A stretch of 64,000 bases of DNA from Nothophaeocryptopus gaeumannii (taxonomy: Eukaryota; Ascomycota; Dothideomycetes; Mycosphaerellales; Mycosphaerellaceae), in the NCBI GenBank assembly GCA_031771865.1, contig JASISA010000019.1, forward strand, positions 186,001-250,000, given 5' to 3'. The position numbers and the translations under genes are program-made. The notes under the pieces are model-generated. The model was not told the DNA's origin. It ran no database searches and saw only the letters and a list, made by a program, of their open reading frames with translations. Below are positions 33,696 through 45,746 of this stretch, one piece after another (the first letter of the stretch is position 1; each line of letters begins with the position of its first letter).

Positions 33696-36368
33696 ATGTC
33701 AGCCGTCGCGGGCGCCGTTCAGCCCGCTGCCACCGCCGCATCACCCACCGCTAGCCGGAAGGCCTCGACCTCGGGCGACACCAAAGAGAAAGAGAAGCGC
33801 TACAAATGCCAATACTGTAGTAGAGCCTTCAGTAGAAGCGAGCATCGCTCGCGACATGAGAGATCTCGTAAGTAAATTTTGTTTTTGCCAGAGGAGCTGG
33901 GCGCGCGAAACCGCGAAGAGCTCCAGCAACGCGAAGTGGGATGGAGGGGTAAAAGCATCAACCATCACTAACCATCATCAAACAGATACCAAAGAGCGTC
34001 CTTTCAAATGCCTCAAGTGCAGGAGCACATTCGTACGTCGGGATCTGCTGCTGAGACATGACCGTACCGTGCACGCGAAGGACGGAGGCGTTCCTCTGCA
34101 GAGCGAAGCCAAGCGACGAAACAACAGCAACAAAACGTCGCAAGGCAATGGCGCCGATGCCAAAATGCCCGATATCGATGATAACTCCTTCGACCAGCTA
34201 CCTGATGCCTCCAACCTCATCGATGACCAGCAGGCTGCCCTGTTAATGACGAACTTTCAGCACAAGGCCGCCATGTCTGGTCAAGACATCTCGTCTATCA
34301 CGACCGAGCCACTTATACCAACACATGGACCTTCGATGATGGATACCACTACTGTCCCGTCATATCATCCGGGGTCTATGACTCTGCCTCAGATGTCGGG
34401 CTGGGACCAAATGCTTCCTCAAACTCTTCAGCAGCCGAAGGCACCTTCGATATCGTCGAATGGCGACACTCACAACGACTTACTTCCATACCCCAACGGA
34501 AACGCTGCGCTTACTGCCGCGAGTACTACTCTGCCACCTTTGATGGAGCGCACACAAAGTCAACCGGATGGCCTGCCTTCATTTGGCTCGTCTTTGATGA
34601 ATGGCGGCCTCGCGACTCCAGGCGCCCTATCGCCCTTCCCATCCATGATGGGACCTGTCTCTCCCGTCGACTATAGGAGGTCACCTGGCCCACCTCAGCA
34701 GTGTACCATCGCCAAAGCACCACAGGCGGACTCCGATGAGCAAGTTGGCCGCATCATGGACAACATCAGACGATGCGACAGCGAAGGCGCTCTGGTTGAG
34801 ACCTTCCGCCTGCCAAAGATATCTGATCTCAACCGGTACCTGTCCACATACTTCAACTTCTTCCATCATCATCTGCCTTTCTTGCATCCTGCGTCATTTG
34901 AGCCGGCGACTGTGTCAGCACCGCTACTGCTCTCTGTGCTGTCCATCGGTGCCTTATACACCTTTGCACAAGACGAAGCCTACATGCTGCACATCGGCTC
35001 GAAAGTCCTGGTCACTCAATTCTTGCAGAAGAAGAACAACTTCAGCTCGAGGAAGTGTCCGTTGTGGATGATGCAGAGCTCTCTGCTCAACATGAGCTTC
35101 GCAAGCTGGAGTGGTGATCCAAAAGGTCTGGAATGGGCTTGCTCCATTAAGTCGCTCCTTGCCAACATGGTTGCTGGCAACAGGTACGAGTTGAAGCTGC
35201 GCACTGAGGCCCGCGAGGGACGACAGCCGACTCACGCAGAGTGGATTGAGGACGAAGGGTGCAGACGGACGTATTATGCCGTCTACATCTTTTTCGGCCT
35301 CCTCACTCTGACTTACAACCACACCCCCGCCATCAGCTTCAATGAGTTCGATAGCCTAGAGCTCCCATCATCAGAAACCCTCTGGAACTTGGATCCGGCT
35401 GACAACGAGAGCTGGACGGAAAGCTTGACTGCGTCTACGATCATCACGTTCCGCGAAGCCCACGATGCCCTGTTCCAAGGAGAGGATGCGCGCTACAGCG
35501 CATTCGCAACACGTGTTATGATCAATGCACTGTTCTTGGAAGTCTGGTACCATAAGCGCAGTCCCGAGGCGCTTCAGGACGTGGTCACGGAGTACAAGCT
35601 CCGCCTAGCTCTCGACACCTGGGAGAAGTCACTGCAGCTCTGCGAACCGGAGACCGTTGTGGTTCAGCTCAGTGCTCCACACAAGGGCCATCCTCTCATC
35701 TTCAACGCGATGGCCATGTACAGAAACACTCGCACGCGACTGCTCGTCGACTTGAAAGCCGTCCAGGAAGCTCTCCGCTACCACGACTCTTATGAAGTTG
35801 CAGCAGCCATGACGCATGCGCGAGAGAAGGTTAAGCGCAGCCAGGAAATGCTCAACATCATTCAGAATTGCTTCGAGTGTATTGAGGTTGCTGCTTTGCA
35901 AGGCATAAGATGGGTCGCGCGAACCTCGGCCACGAACTGGAGCATAGAGCACCCACTTTGCGGGTTGGACCTCATGGTCATTCTGAGCCTGTGGCTGTGG
36001 CGAGTCGAGCACGAGGAAGAGCCAGCCAGCGAAGATGAGAAGGCCATGTATCAGAAGCTCCGTGCCCTCTTCGATGATGACACTATCGATGGCTTTGGCT
36101 CGAAGTTGAGCTCCACTGTTGCCAGACTCTGGGGCAGTATGATAGATGAGGTGGTGGTCTGGGGGTAAGATTTTCCATTGCGCCAATATTCCAACTCTCG
36201 CTAACACTAACATTTCATAGGATCACCAAGCTCATGGGCGAATCATTCAAACTGCACAGTCAGTCTTTGATCGGTTACGAAGACGCCCTCCTCGCGGAAC
36301 AGCAGAACGGCAGCACCACTCCACCTGTTCCAATTCCCGCCCTCCCCACCGAAGTCGCCGCTTTCTAA
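33696..36368 (+). CDS. C2H2 zinc finger regulator with fungal-specific transcription factor domain
   Basis: Three exons (33696-33867, 33986-36164, 36221-36368) give 832 residues. The first intron (GTAAGT..AACAG) falls in the H-linker between the two fingers: YKCQYCSRAFSRSEHRSRHERSH, then TKERPFKCLKCRSTFVRRDL. Two adjacent ADR1-like fingers are followed by a Gln/Pro/Ser-rich segment and, from about residue 380, a Fungal_trans-type domain (YLSTYFNFFHHHLPFLHPASF, CRRTYYAVYIFFGLLTLTYN). The last intron (GTAAGA..CATAG) extends the protein by about 49 residues, ending PTEVAAF. It is a nuclear regulator. This architecture is widespread in Pezizomycotina; targets are unknown. Confidence 0.92.
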
Positions 36369-37015
36369 TTCTAATCACGAACATGACGAATAATAAATCG
36401 ATACACACGCACATGCGGGCGGCTGCTGTCTTCGACTGTACTTTACTTATCTGTATCTCCGGCGTTGAAGGGGCCATCGGTGTAACAGCTTTCCGACTTG
36501 TGCAGCATCCGGCAACAGCTGCATCACTCAGGTGTACGACTCCACGAAACGACTTCGTTGGGCTGTACCACTGGATCGAACCTGACATTACTACTAATAC
36601 CCGAACATGCGCGTGACGCCAATTGGCGAGCGCGCGCAGGTTCACCCATCGGCTGGTCCGCGAAATCGGGCGACCTGGCTCCTTTGTCCTCTGCTTTTTG
36701 CTTTGCCTGTTATATACCATGTGCGTGTATCAGCATCTGCTCTTGACGGATGGAAGGATCTTCTGCGCTTCCACAGCGGCGCATTGAGGAGGGTGGAGCA
36801 TAGCGTGGCCTTTTGACTTTTGGGGAAACACGGCGTTGTATTATATGTATTGGTATCGTATGCAACAAGACTGGACATTTCGACCCTTCCCATCTCAATT
36901 TGATCTCGATATGGCTTCATTCACTTGCTCAATATTGAGCGCTCCTTCCTTGACAGCCAGCTCCTTCCCTGACCAAACGCGAATTCATCACTCACTTCCA
37001 AACAGGAAACTGCCA
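36369..37015. other. Intergenic stretch between convergent genes
   Basis: These are the 3' flanks of the C2H2 regulator and the sulfotransferase-family gene. No further gene is supported. Confidence 0.5.
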
Positions 37016-38003
37016 TCACAGCATCCACCTTCGATACGCGACTACTCCAACTCCCACCACCACCGCCAGCACAGATCCAACCTGCATCAACCTCCTCACC
37101 ATCAACTTCTTCAAATACGCCCCTATGACTCCATCAAAAGCAGCTGTATCATTCACCCTCGGAAAAGGCTTCACCTCTCCCTTCTCATCTCTCGGCACAT
37201 CAACCTCTAGAAACTTACACAACGGTTCCCAACCCTCCCTAACATCAAACTCCAAAACCTCCCTCCCACCCTCCTTCGCGGCGCATTCCCTCACCATGCG
37301 CAGATTCTTATTCCAGATGCCCTCCAGTTCGCGATCGGTACGTTCCCACCACTTTGGACCGTAGGTGTGCAGGTTTGCGGTGCGGAGTTCGCGGAATATG
37401 GAGCCCGTGGTTGGGGAGAGGATAGATAAAAGGGCCGCTAGAAAGTTGGGGATAGAGTCGGGGCCTAGAATCGTGGCGCGACAGGATGCGAACCAGGATG
37501 GGAGGGGACGAGTTGTGATGAGGATTTTGGCGGTGGGGTAGGCAGAGGTGAGTTCGGGGATGAAGTGGGTGGAGGGTTGGTCGATGATTGCGCTGGAGAA
37601 CATGTTAGGTGGGGGTTGGAAGAAAAGGGGTGTATGGGGAGGGGGAGGGGTACTCGTTATTATAGAAAAGGGCGTCGAAGTCCTTTTTGGTCCAAAGGGG
37701 ACCTTTGCCATCGTATTTGGCGAGCATGGCTGAGCGGGCGAGAGCGGCGTCTGGTGGATTTTCGAACACGGAGAATCTGTTGACGATCAGCTATGATCGA
37801 TCGCTCTGGGTTTTTTCACACTCTGACCCGTGCCATGGGTGATATCCCAGCTCCCACAATGCCATGCGCAGGGAAGCAGTGCCTGTCCTTCCAAGTCCAA
37901 AACATAGCAGTCTCATGGGCACTTCCCTCTTCTTGCCACGCTTATCAATCCATGTTGTTTGTCGCTGAACGAAAGGACAATCAGTCTCTTCAGGTATACC
38001 CAT
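37016..38003 (-). CDS. Sulfotransferase-family (Sulfotransfer_4) P-loop protein with C-terminal membrane anchor
   Basis: Three exons (38003-37828, 37776-37654, 37592-37016) give 291 residues. The PAPS-binding loop is CFGLGRTGTASLRMAL near residue 33. After splicing, FSVFENPPDAALARSAMLAK and FYNNDAIIDQPSTHFIPEL follow, then SAYPTAKILITTRPLPSWF, all typical of this family. The second intron has a weak GTACCC donor but a perfect CTAAC branch site. The C-terminus holds a hydrophobic segment (VLAVVVGVGVVAY) followed by RR, suggesting tail anchoring. Members are common in fungi with no proven substrate, so enzymatic sulfation is inferred from the fold only. Confidence 0.83.
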
Positions 38004-38465
38004 CTTTTCACAGTCAAATCTAGAGTGACAACAGAACAAGGGTCGCAAAAAGCTGAGTTCTTTTAAACGACGTGAAGTCTTACGTACGCCATGCCCTCTA
38101 AAGACTAAGTCCCGACAGCAGTGTAAGAGCGTAAATCTATCCCGATCGGGAATCCGCTTCTGACCAATCCCGCCGAAACGCCATCGCCGGAACCCCAACT
38201 ATCATCCTTCAAGGTCTCCAAGCTTTTCTAGGGTCCAAACGTGGATAACAAAGCAAGCTCATTGCTGGCCTCTCGCGGGGTGTCACGTCGTGAAGTGTCG
38301 TGACAACAACGACTGCGGCTTAGAACATTCAGACACCACGGAGCAAGAGAAGTTGCGCCCGAGCACGGCTCTCAGACACGCCCCAGGTCTATGCCAGCAT
38401 CATCGCTTTTGGTATGCTCAGAACAGTGCAATACAATGAGAGGCAACACGCTTTGTGACCTGCGT
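38004..38465. other. Intergenic stretch
   Basis: Promoter of the sulfotransferase-family gene and 3' flank of the MFS gene. No gene is seen. Confidence 0.5.
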
Positions 38466-40247
38466 CTAATTCAAGCTCTTCAGACGATGCACGTCGGTAG
38501 GAGGTAACGACAACCGGCGATGGGGTGTATGATTCGTCGCATTCTTTCCAAATTCTTCCATCAAAACATGCTCCGACTCCAACGCCTGATCCAGCGAATG
38601 GCTCTGTATGGTCAGAGAAATCAACAGCCCAAGTCCACTGATCCCACACAGAGTAGCAAAGAGCATCCGAAACGACCATGCATAAGCACCGACAATGCTC
38701 TGCTTGAGTCCCTCATCAGCCATCGTCCTCAGCATTTGCGCCACAGCTTCCGAATTCTTCGCAATTGAATCTGGAAGCCCCACGTGGGAGAGACGATGCT
38801 GCAAAAAGTTCTGAAAAATAGTACTTCCGAGCGTGACGCCGAAGCAAAGACCCAGACTTCGAGAGAAACTGTACATGCTCATAGCATGAGCAGCGTCCTG
38901 CTGAAGACAGGCGGCTTGCGAAGCGACAGAATGTGCGATGAAGAGGATACCTTGCCCGATACCTGCGCAGACGAAGAGGAGGACCCAGCCGTATGTTGGG
39001 ATGTTCTTTCGGAGTAGGCAGAGGAGGCCGAGGGCGGCGGTGTTTAGTGTCCATCCGGTCCAGACAGCCCATCGGAATCTACCGACGCGGACGATGATGG
39101 GACCGATGATTCCGCTGACGGGTATGCAGACTAAGCTGAAGGCGAGGAGGTAGATGCCGGCGCTCAGTGCGGTGAGTAGCTTGACGCTCATGAGCCATAG
39201 GGTCAAGAAGTAGACCTCCGAGAATAGCGTGAGGGCCTGGAGGACCGTGCAGACGTAGACGGCAACAGCAGACCATGTCGAGAATAGCTGCAGGCGTAGG
39301 AAGTGGACCTTGGCGAGGTACTTCTCGTAAAGACCGGTCATGAAGACGACTGCCAAGCCAAGGATGATCGGGACTAGGGTAGCTGCGCTCTTCCAGGCGA
39401 ACTGAGAACCAGCCCAGGTCAGGCCAACCAAGAACGTGGTCATCCCGATGATGAAGGAGGCGGACCCAATCCAGTCGACAGATGATAGCTTGTCCTGGAC
39501 AGTCGAGGTCGGCCGCTGGTATCTCAACGAGAACTAAATGACAGCCAGACCGATGGCGCAGAATGGCAGGTTAATGTAGAACAGCCTTTACGAACATCAG
39601 CGCCTGCACATGAATGTACGTCTCCTGCTTTGCTTACCATCTCCACGTCGTGACTTTCACGAGAGCCCCTCCGACAATCGGTGCGATGTTGAAACCGATC
39701 GAGACGACGAGCTGCTGGATGCTGATGTATTTTGGCCGGACTCGAAGTGGAATAAGATCGGACATGATGATGAGATTGACGCTGAGGATGCCGCCGCCTC
39801 CGATACCTTGGATGGTCCGGCCGGCAAGCATGGCGGCAACATTGTTGGCCACGGAGCATATGATGGAGCCGACCGTGAAAAGAGCAAGTGCGGTGAAGGT
39901 TACGCTTCGTCTCCCGAAGATGTCGGCCAGGGAGGCCATTAACGGTTGGACGACAGCATTCGCGAGTAGATATGAAGATGCGATCCAGAAGGCCTTGATC
40001 GAGTCGGCGTGTAAAGCTTCGGCGACGGTCTGCATGGATGTCAGCGTGGCCCGTGACATGCATGTGCTCGAGCTCATACCGGTAGGGTTGCTGTGAGTAT
40101 GGTCATGTCGAGGCTGATAGCGAAGACGACGAATATCTGGCCGATGAGTACGACGATAATCTGCCTCGAGGGCTTCCAGGCCGGCGCGATATCTGGTTGG
40201 ATTTCCTCTACCTTCTCGAGCGAGACTGCGGACACCACGCTCGACAT
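38466..40247 (-). pseudogene. DHA2-family MFS drug:H+ antiporter with one in-frame TAG
   Basis: Three exons (40247-40080, 40029-39638, 39585-38466) encode a 14-helix MFS transporter. Helix 1 carries FVVFAISLDMTILTATLP. Motifs include ASLADIFGRRS, AGRTIQGIGGGGI and, across the second intron, TTWRW-LFYINLPFCAIGLAVI. The next codon is TAG at 39534-39536, followed in the same frame by FSLRYQRPTS and an undisturbed second half ending HRLKSLN. No splice choice I could find removes the stop without losing the conserved WRW.F.INLP helix. An intact protein would export toxins or drugs at the plasma membrane. A recent nonsense mutation, stop readthrough and a sequencing error all remain possible. Confidence 0.82.
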
Positions 40248-41568
40248 CGTGGCTGTTCTTGTCGTCGAAAAGTGTTGCTCAGCCTTCTTCAAAGACGAGC
40301 TGGAGAGGTGTTTGTTTTGGAAGCCCGCCATCCCGAAGATTTGGGCAAGTTCAGCCAAGACTGTTGACGAATGTGCGCGTTCAACCAAAGAGCCACGTGA
40401 ATATGAATCTGCTTCCGGGGTGTCTCTCGGCTTTGCTACCCGTGAAGTGGCCGCTGTTACCGACGAGATGAGGGAGAACACAGTACTTACATATCTTCTG
40501 CTGTGCCTTACAAAACAAGCCTTAATGCACGCCCACGCTTCGAGGACGGCAGGGCACTCTATCTGGCGGCATCGTGTGGGAGGCCGTCAGAAGCTTCGGA
40601 CATTGCAGGTGAGGTCTGATATGCCGGCATCCGCACCGATGTGGGTTACGCCAGTGACATGCAAAGCTCAACGCCAGATCTGCACATGGCAATGTCGCGG
40701 CAAGCAAGACGCCAAGTATACCAATGGGGACTCGCATGGTGGCTTCCAACACTGCTGGCGTCTGATAGCTCGAGGTCGGGTAGCGGAAGGCCGAGCGCAC
40801 GTGGCTGCATGAACGCCAAAGACGAAGCGGCAGAGTATCTACATGATGCAGTTCGAGCTGCGTACCAGTCAGCCACATTCCGCATCTTAGCACAAAGGAC
40901 GCTTCGGGGCGATGCCAATCTGTCCAGCACTGCAGGGCCGTTGTGTGCTGTGACGTTGATCTGGATCCTGTGTTCCAGAAGCGTCGCACCGTTGACTGTG
41001 ATGAGCGGGATCCCGTGCTCCTGGATCACAGGATGGATTGGGCGACCAGCGTGTCGTTGAAACAATGCTTCCTTGGAAATGCAGCTGCCGCTCTGGTAAG
41101 GCTGAAATGAGGGTTGAAGAGAGTGGATAGATCCTTGTGACGGGAAGGTCGACATTGCAGGAAGCCACACGGAGCTGTCGCCTTGAGCCTTCCGGGCACC
41201 GCGAATCTGAGCTCATGTCGACGAAGCTTCCGCCAGCGAGGCAGTATACTATGGGAGCTGGTACGAGAGTTTGTTGATGCCGACACGTGGTGGGTATACA
41301 TTGTTGTTGTGAAAGTTGATGTTGGAGAGAGGAATTCGACGGCATGTGAAAAGTGAGATAGAACTACGCCAGCTCAAGCTTTGGGTGGGCGGTGAGAGTG
41401 CCAAGGAGTGGCAGATCATACTTTACCACGTGCTCCCGGTGCTAACATTCTAGACTTCCTCAAGCACCACGGCCATCTACCTTCTCCATCAACTTCTTGC
41501 ATCTCCTCACCAAGCTTTCATTACTGACGGTTTGGTACATCTCTCTTGCTTCATCATATCTCCCCCCT
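40248..41568. other. Intergenic stretch, no gene supported
   Basis: Overlapping frames on the minus strand (for example 40646-41170) give Cys/His/Arg-rich translations without domains. No repeat or RNA was recognised. Confidence 0.4.
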
Positions 41569-42714
41569 TCAAATGAAGCCAAACCACTTCATCAGCTTCA
41601 GTGTCCATTCCCTGTACAAAGCAAGACTTTTCAGATCGTTGACAGGGGAATCGCCTCTTTCGCTCTCGTAGTACTCATTTGTCGGGAAGCGAGTGCTGCT
41701 TGGCCTCTCGCACCTCTTCATCACGCCCAAAAATTGTCCATTCTCTGCCAACATCATAGCATCGTTGACGTACCCCTCCCATGACCTGACCGCCTTCACG
41801 ACTTCAGCCAGCTCAGCCGCCGAGATTCCACCAGGATTACGATATTGCTCGAAAGATTCTTCTTCCTTGGGCCCGAGAGATACGCCGCCTTCTTTCGAGA
41901 AACCTCTCTTGGCGTCGAAGAAGAACAACGTCGCATGCACAGTGTCCAGAGGAACCTCCGAGGTATGGTACGCCAGCGCCGGAACAGAATAGCTCATGTC
42001 ACGAGTATGCGTCTCCCGTACGCTCTTCGTGACATTCACCAGCTTTCCGATGTTTTTAATTATAGTCCCTGATCCCGCAGTCGCCGGTTGATGTTCTGCG
42101 AGCGCATACACGGCATGCGTTGCCTGCGAGAAGTCTTCTACCTCATCCACTTTCCAATCGGCATTGGTACCTTCACCACACAGAATCCAGCTCTGGGCGA
42201 ACGACTTGTGCGAATGAATCGCGAGTCTCGGATCTGGCTGTGGCCGATTCTGCAGCCAGACGTGCAGTCGCCACAGCTCTTCGCTCTCTCCATCCGGCTG
42301 CTTCAAGTCGCACAAAGCCACTGAAAGGAAACCCTGATGACTACGCGCAGCGAGTCGGTTCGCGAATGGCGGACTTGTCAGCGCATCGTGGATAACTTTC
42401 CAAATGTCCCCTTGATCTTGCTCAGAGAGGTCCTGATGTGAACGTGCTCGTTCTCTGGCGTATGTGATGGCGAGTGCTAATGCTAACAAGCGTCGGGAAA
42501 GGTTGCGCTCCGGGTCGCCATCGTCTCTGGAGAGTACGCAAAAGCTGTGTATAACAGAAATTATCCAGCGGTCTGTTCCTGTCAGGTCGATCGTTGAAAG
42601 CATCTGCTTCGCGAGAAAAATTGCTTCTGCATTTGCTTGCGAAGCCCGAGCGACTCCATCCAACGAACGTAGAGCAGATTGGTATCGATCATTGCAGAGG
42701 TCGTTTGTGGCCAT
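41569..42714 (-). CDS. Conserved-looking hypothetical protein with cupin-like HxH segment
   Basis: A single exon of 381 residues from ATG at 42714. The N-terminal 130 residues are helical (RLLALALAITYARERARSH). At about 150-190 the sequence WRLHVWLQNRP followed by AIHSHKSFAQSWILCGEG resembles a cupin first motif (H-x-H, then a Gly-rich turn). Later YSVPALAYHTSEVPLDTVHA, with LFFFDAKRGF, could be the second metal-binding strand pair. The C-terminus is helical and charged. I do not recognise a named family. The cupin fold is inferred from HSH...G.G and the later H. No signal peptide or membrane segment is present. Confidence 0.68.
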   Translation of the reverse strand: MATNDLCNDRYQSALRSLDGVARASQANAEAIFLAKQMLSTIDLTGTDRWIISVIHSFCVLSRDDGDPERNLSRRLLALALAITYARERARSHQDLSEQDQGDIWKVIHDALTSPPFANRLAARSHQGFLSVALCDLKQPDGESEELWRLHVWLQNRPQPDPRLAIHSHKSFAQSWILCGEGTNADWKVDEVEDFSQATHAVYALAEHQPATAGSGTIIKNIGKLVNVTKSVRETHTRDMSYSVPALAYHTSEVPLDTVHATLFFFDAKRGFSKEGGVSLGPKEEESFEQYRNPGGISAAELAEVVKAVRSWEGYVNDAMMLAENGQFLGVMKRCERPSSTRFPTNEYYESERGDSPVNDLKSLALYREWTLKLMKWFGFI

Positions 42715-43310
42715 TGTGTCTTGGTCTTCGCGGGTAGGTCGTTGAGTGCGTTTTGAAACCTTTCATGAATTAGTCGCAACAGCTTGATGGCCACTTGCTT
42801 ATACTTCGATTCGCATCGTATTGAATGCTGCATGATAGGCCTCAATCTCTGGAATCACGTTCTTACAGGGCACACCGGAGTCGCCGCTTTAGCGTCATTC
42901 AAGCAAGCAGCGCCTCAGTGCCCAATGGCCTGAGCCCCAAGCAAGAACAACATCGAGAGCATTATCGCCAATGGTAAGCAAAGCTAAGTGAAGCGAGTCA
43001 GCCTGAGGCATTCGCTTGACAACACACTCCAGCATTGTAAGCTTGAGCTCGCAGCGGATACGTTCCTTGTGAGCATCGTGAAGTGGCCTCAAATTCAATG
43101 TCAGCTGCAGTGGCTGTGTGGAAAAGCTTCATCAAAAGATCCTGCTCAGTTTCCTAGGCCTCTCTGAACCCATTGCTGAGGGCTTGAAAGACAATGCACA
43201 CTGAACAGATTCATACTGTCATAAATCATGAGCTGATGTGCTACAGACAAGAGGACCTTCCTCTTGGAGCAACAAGCGGCCCCGATCCAAACCATCGACT
43301 CATGCCAACT
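42715..43310. other. Intergenic stretch
   Basis: No gene is supported between the cupin-like gene and the 3' end of the secreted protein gene. Short frames lack motifs. Confidence 0.45.
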
Positions 43311-44416
43311 TCATTGCACACTATACCCGTAAGCCGCCAGCACATCCTCGTCAATAACGCGAAATTGTTCCTGGTCATCGCTGGAGTCGAAAAATTGCAC
43401 GCACTCCCACTGCCTAGTCGAGAGGCGATAGTGCAGATCGAAAGAATAGTGCACGTAGCTACAAAGGAGCGGTTAGCATCGGCAAGGTCGAAACGAACAG
43501 ATGCACGGCGTACTTTTGAGTATAAGCAGCCTTCGCACATGCTGCGACAGCATGGCATTCGGGGAGTGAGCCGTCGAAGTAAGAGGTAATGGCTGCGAAG
43601 TGAGGAAATTCAGCATTGTCAGAAATGTTCACGGCTGCGATTTTGCCGCATGCCTATGACCACTTTAGCTTGGGCGGTATCACAGACAACCATTTTGAGA
43701 GTTCTTAGACTCACTATGTAGTAGTTATTGTAAACGAAACCATTCACATCGACATTGCTGCAATTCCTTGGCTCCGGAACGCCAGTCGCTTTCGTGAGGC
43801 TGGTAGAAGTCGAAGTGACAGTAGTCGTGATCGTGGTCGTCGGTTCAGGAAGCTTCAAGCAGTTGCATGCGCTCGTTACTGCGGGCGGTATAGATTGCTG
43901 CGCCGTACCAGTCGGCGTCAACATTGTTGATATCGGTGTGGAGCTAAGTGTTATTGTCACTGTCGGCGTGGCTTCTACGGTGCGAGTCGAGGTCGTGGCT
44001 GCCAGACTTTGAAGGATGACCTGATCCGGGTGATGGTGGGCGCATTCTTGATTGAGAGGAATATTTTGCAGTGTCATAGTAGCACGTGGCAGTCCGGGCT
44101 CAGTAGACTGGGTAACCGAAACGCCTGTCACCGGGCAGATGGTCTGGCGCTCGGTAACCGTACTGGCAGATTGATCAGTACATGCAACTCCGCCATGAAT
44201 TGTATCAAGGTGTATTGACCTAGTGCTCAAGACCGTAGCAGTTGACGTTGTGGTGGCTAGCTTCAACATCGATGAGCAAAATGGTGCATCTAGACCCAGA
44301 AACTCCTGCGCCGCTAACACAGCCCCATGGCAGGAGGCCTGCTCATCAGCGTTCCTCAACGGAAAGGGGACAGCGAAAGCCGCAAAGGACAGGAGAGACG
44401 ATGCTTGGAAACGCAT
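43311..44416 (-). CDS. Secreted Ser/Thr-rich protein with C-terminal cysteine domain
   Basis: Three exons (44416-43715, 43653-43514, 43458-43311) give 329 residues. Introns are GTGAGT..CATAG and GTACGC..TTGTAG, the second with a GCTAAC branch site. The start MRFQASSLLSFAAFAVPFPL is a signal peptide. A Cys-containing N-terminal part is followed by a long Thr/Ser stretch (residues about 70-215), likely O-glycosylated. The spliced C-terminal domain has several Cys and aromatic blocks: CSNVDVNGFVYNNYYIACG, then LPECHAVAACAKAAY, NYVHYSFDLHYRL and WECVQFFD. Without splicing the frame ends early at 43619. Probably a cell wall or extracellular protein of unknown function. Confidence 0.68.
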
Positions 44417-45746
44417 ATTCTGGGTCAGGAAGGAGCGACAAGTCGCTGGATGAGAGAAAGCGAACCAGACAATGTGGGATGGCGGTGAAAAAGAGTACTT
44501 ACCTGTGTTATGTATGCATAGGCTTTGTGATATAGCTGCTCCACATCTCCAAGATCTCGAGCATATCGCGATGGAACCCACATAGATGGCAAAGTCGGCA
44601 GGTGTAGACGTGTGGCATTTGTTGTTTCACTGCAACGTGGGAGCTGTTTTGACTTCACGTGCTCTCGTCACTGCATCACTAGCGGAGATGCACTAGTCGA
44701 TTCGTCTTTCGAAGAGTGCTGTTCACGATCATCGCTCATAGACAAGGGGTCTCGACCGAGCTGCCATGGCTTGTGACATGTCGTCGGCAGTTTTAAGTCC
44801 GAATTCGCTTGAAAGCTGCAGTTGTTGCATACTCATTCTTTGACCAATCATGGTCAGTGAAGCTTCTTTTTCGGCGCTATTGCAGATATCCAGCGTATCG
44901 TCACGTTCGTCTCTCCTTGTCCAGCGGGTGATCTTAAGGTTCGCATGAACCTTACGTGCGAATGCTTGCCACGTGGAAGTAACTCTGAGAAGCCACAACT
45001 GCCGGGCCTCGAGAACAATATCCGCCACCTGGCTACATTGATGCTGATTGGGCGTATCTCTTCCAAAGTCGCACGCGGGGGAAAGAGTCCTAGGCTTCGT
45101 TCGCCTGCGAGGGCTGGCCGCCGGGCGATGAGAGCTGTAAAAGGACAGAAGATCCGACTCGGTTGTTCCAAGTACGCGCATCGAGGCGATTTTGCCGACG
45201 TGGAGATCTGCTAGATGGAACATCAACGTCAACGCTAAGTTCAAGCAGAAGGTCCAGAACACTTCGGGAAGCACCACTGTACAGCGTGAAGATATACACT
45301 CAAATGTTCTTTCCCAGCGTCTCTCGGAAGGTGGCTTTTGTCTCCGCCCAGCGTTAGGGGCTCTTGCTATCGCTCGGCCAGTAGTGTTGCATCGAGCCTG
45401 TGGTTTGCCTTGAAGTCCATCGTATCATGCCTGTGTAGGCAGCATAGAGGTTGTTGGAGCAAGGTGAGGTGTAAAGGCGATGTTGAGAGAGAGAGAGAGA
45501 AAGACAGAGAGATATCTCAATTCACTTGGCTGACATCATCAAGGCCTGTGCTCCTAATGACCTTCTTTCGTTGCAGCCACAGAACGGACTTTCCTAAGAC
45601 CGAACATTGCGTTCTCCATCTTTTGGATGTGATGCGTCGTGATGCCGAACTATATCGAGATTGAGTACATATGGCAAGTATTTATACCATCTCCAGTTCT
45701 TAAAATCGACGCCATCTTTCCAGCAATTCAAGAACAAAAGACCAAG
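44417..45746. other. Intergenic stretch with a GA microsatellite
   Basis: No gene is supported. The minus-strand frame at 44729-45277 has an N-terminal hydrophobic start but no recognisable domain and is not called. It contains the promoter of the DUF1772 gene. Confidence 0.4.
45485..45500. repeat. (GA)8 microsatellite
   Basis: Eight uninterrupted GA units, continued by an imperfect GA-rich tail, about 250 bases before the DUF1772 start. Confidence 0.9.

Noticed and set aside
40646..41170. 174-codon minus-strand open frame
   Set aside because: Two other frames are equally open there and none carries a motif.
44729..45277. 182-codon minus-strand frame with a hydrophobic start
   Set aside because: The body is Arg/Ser-rich without a domain and does not continue through plausible splice sites.
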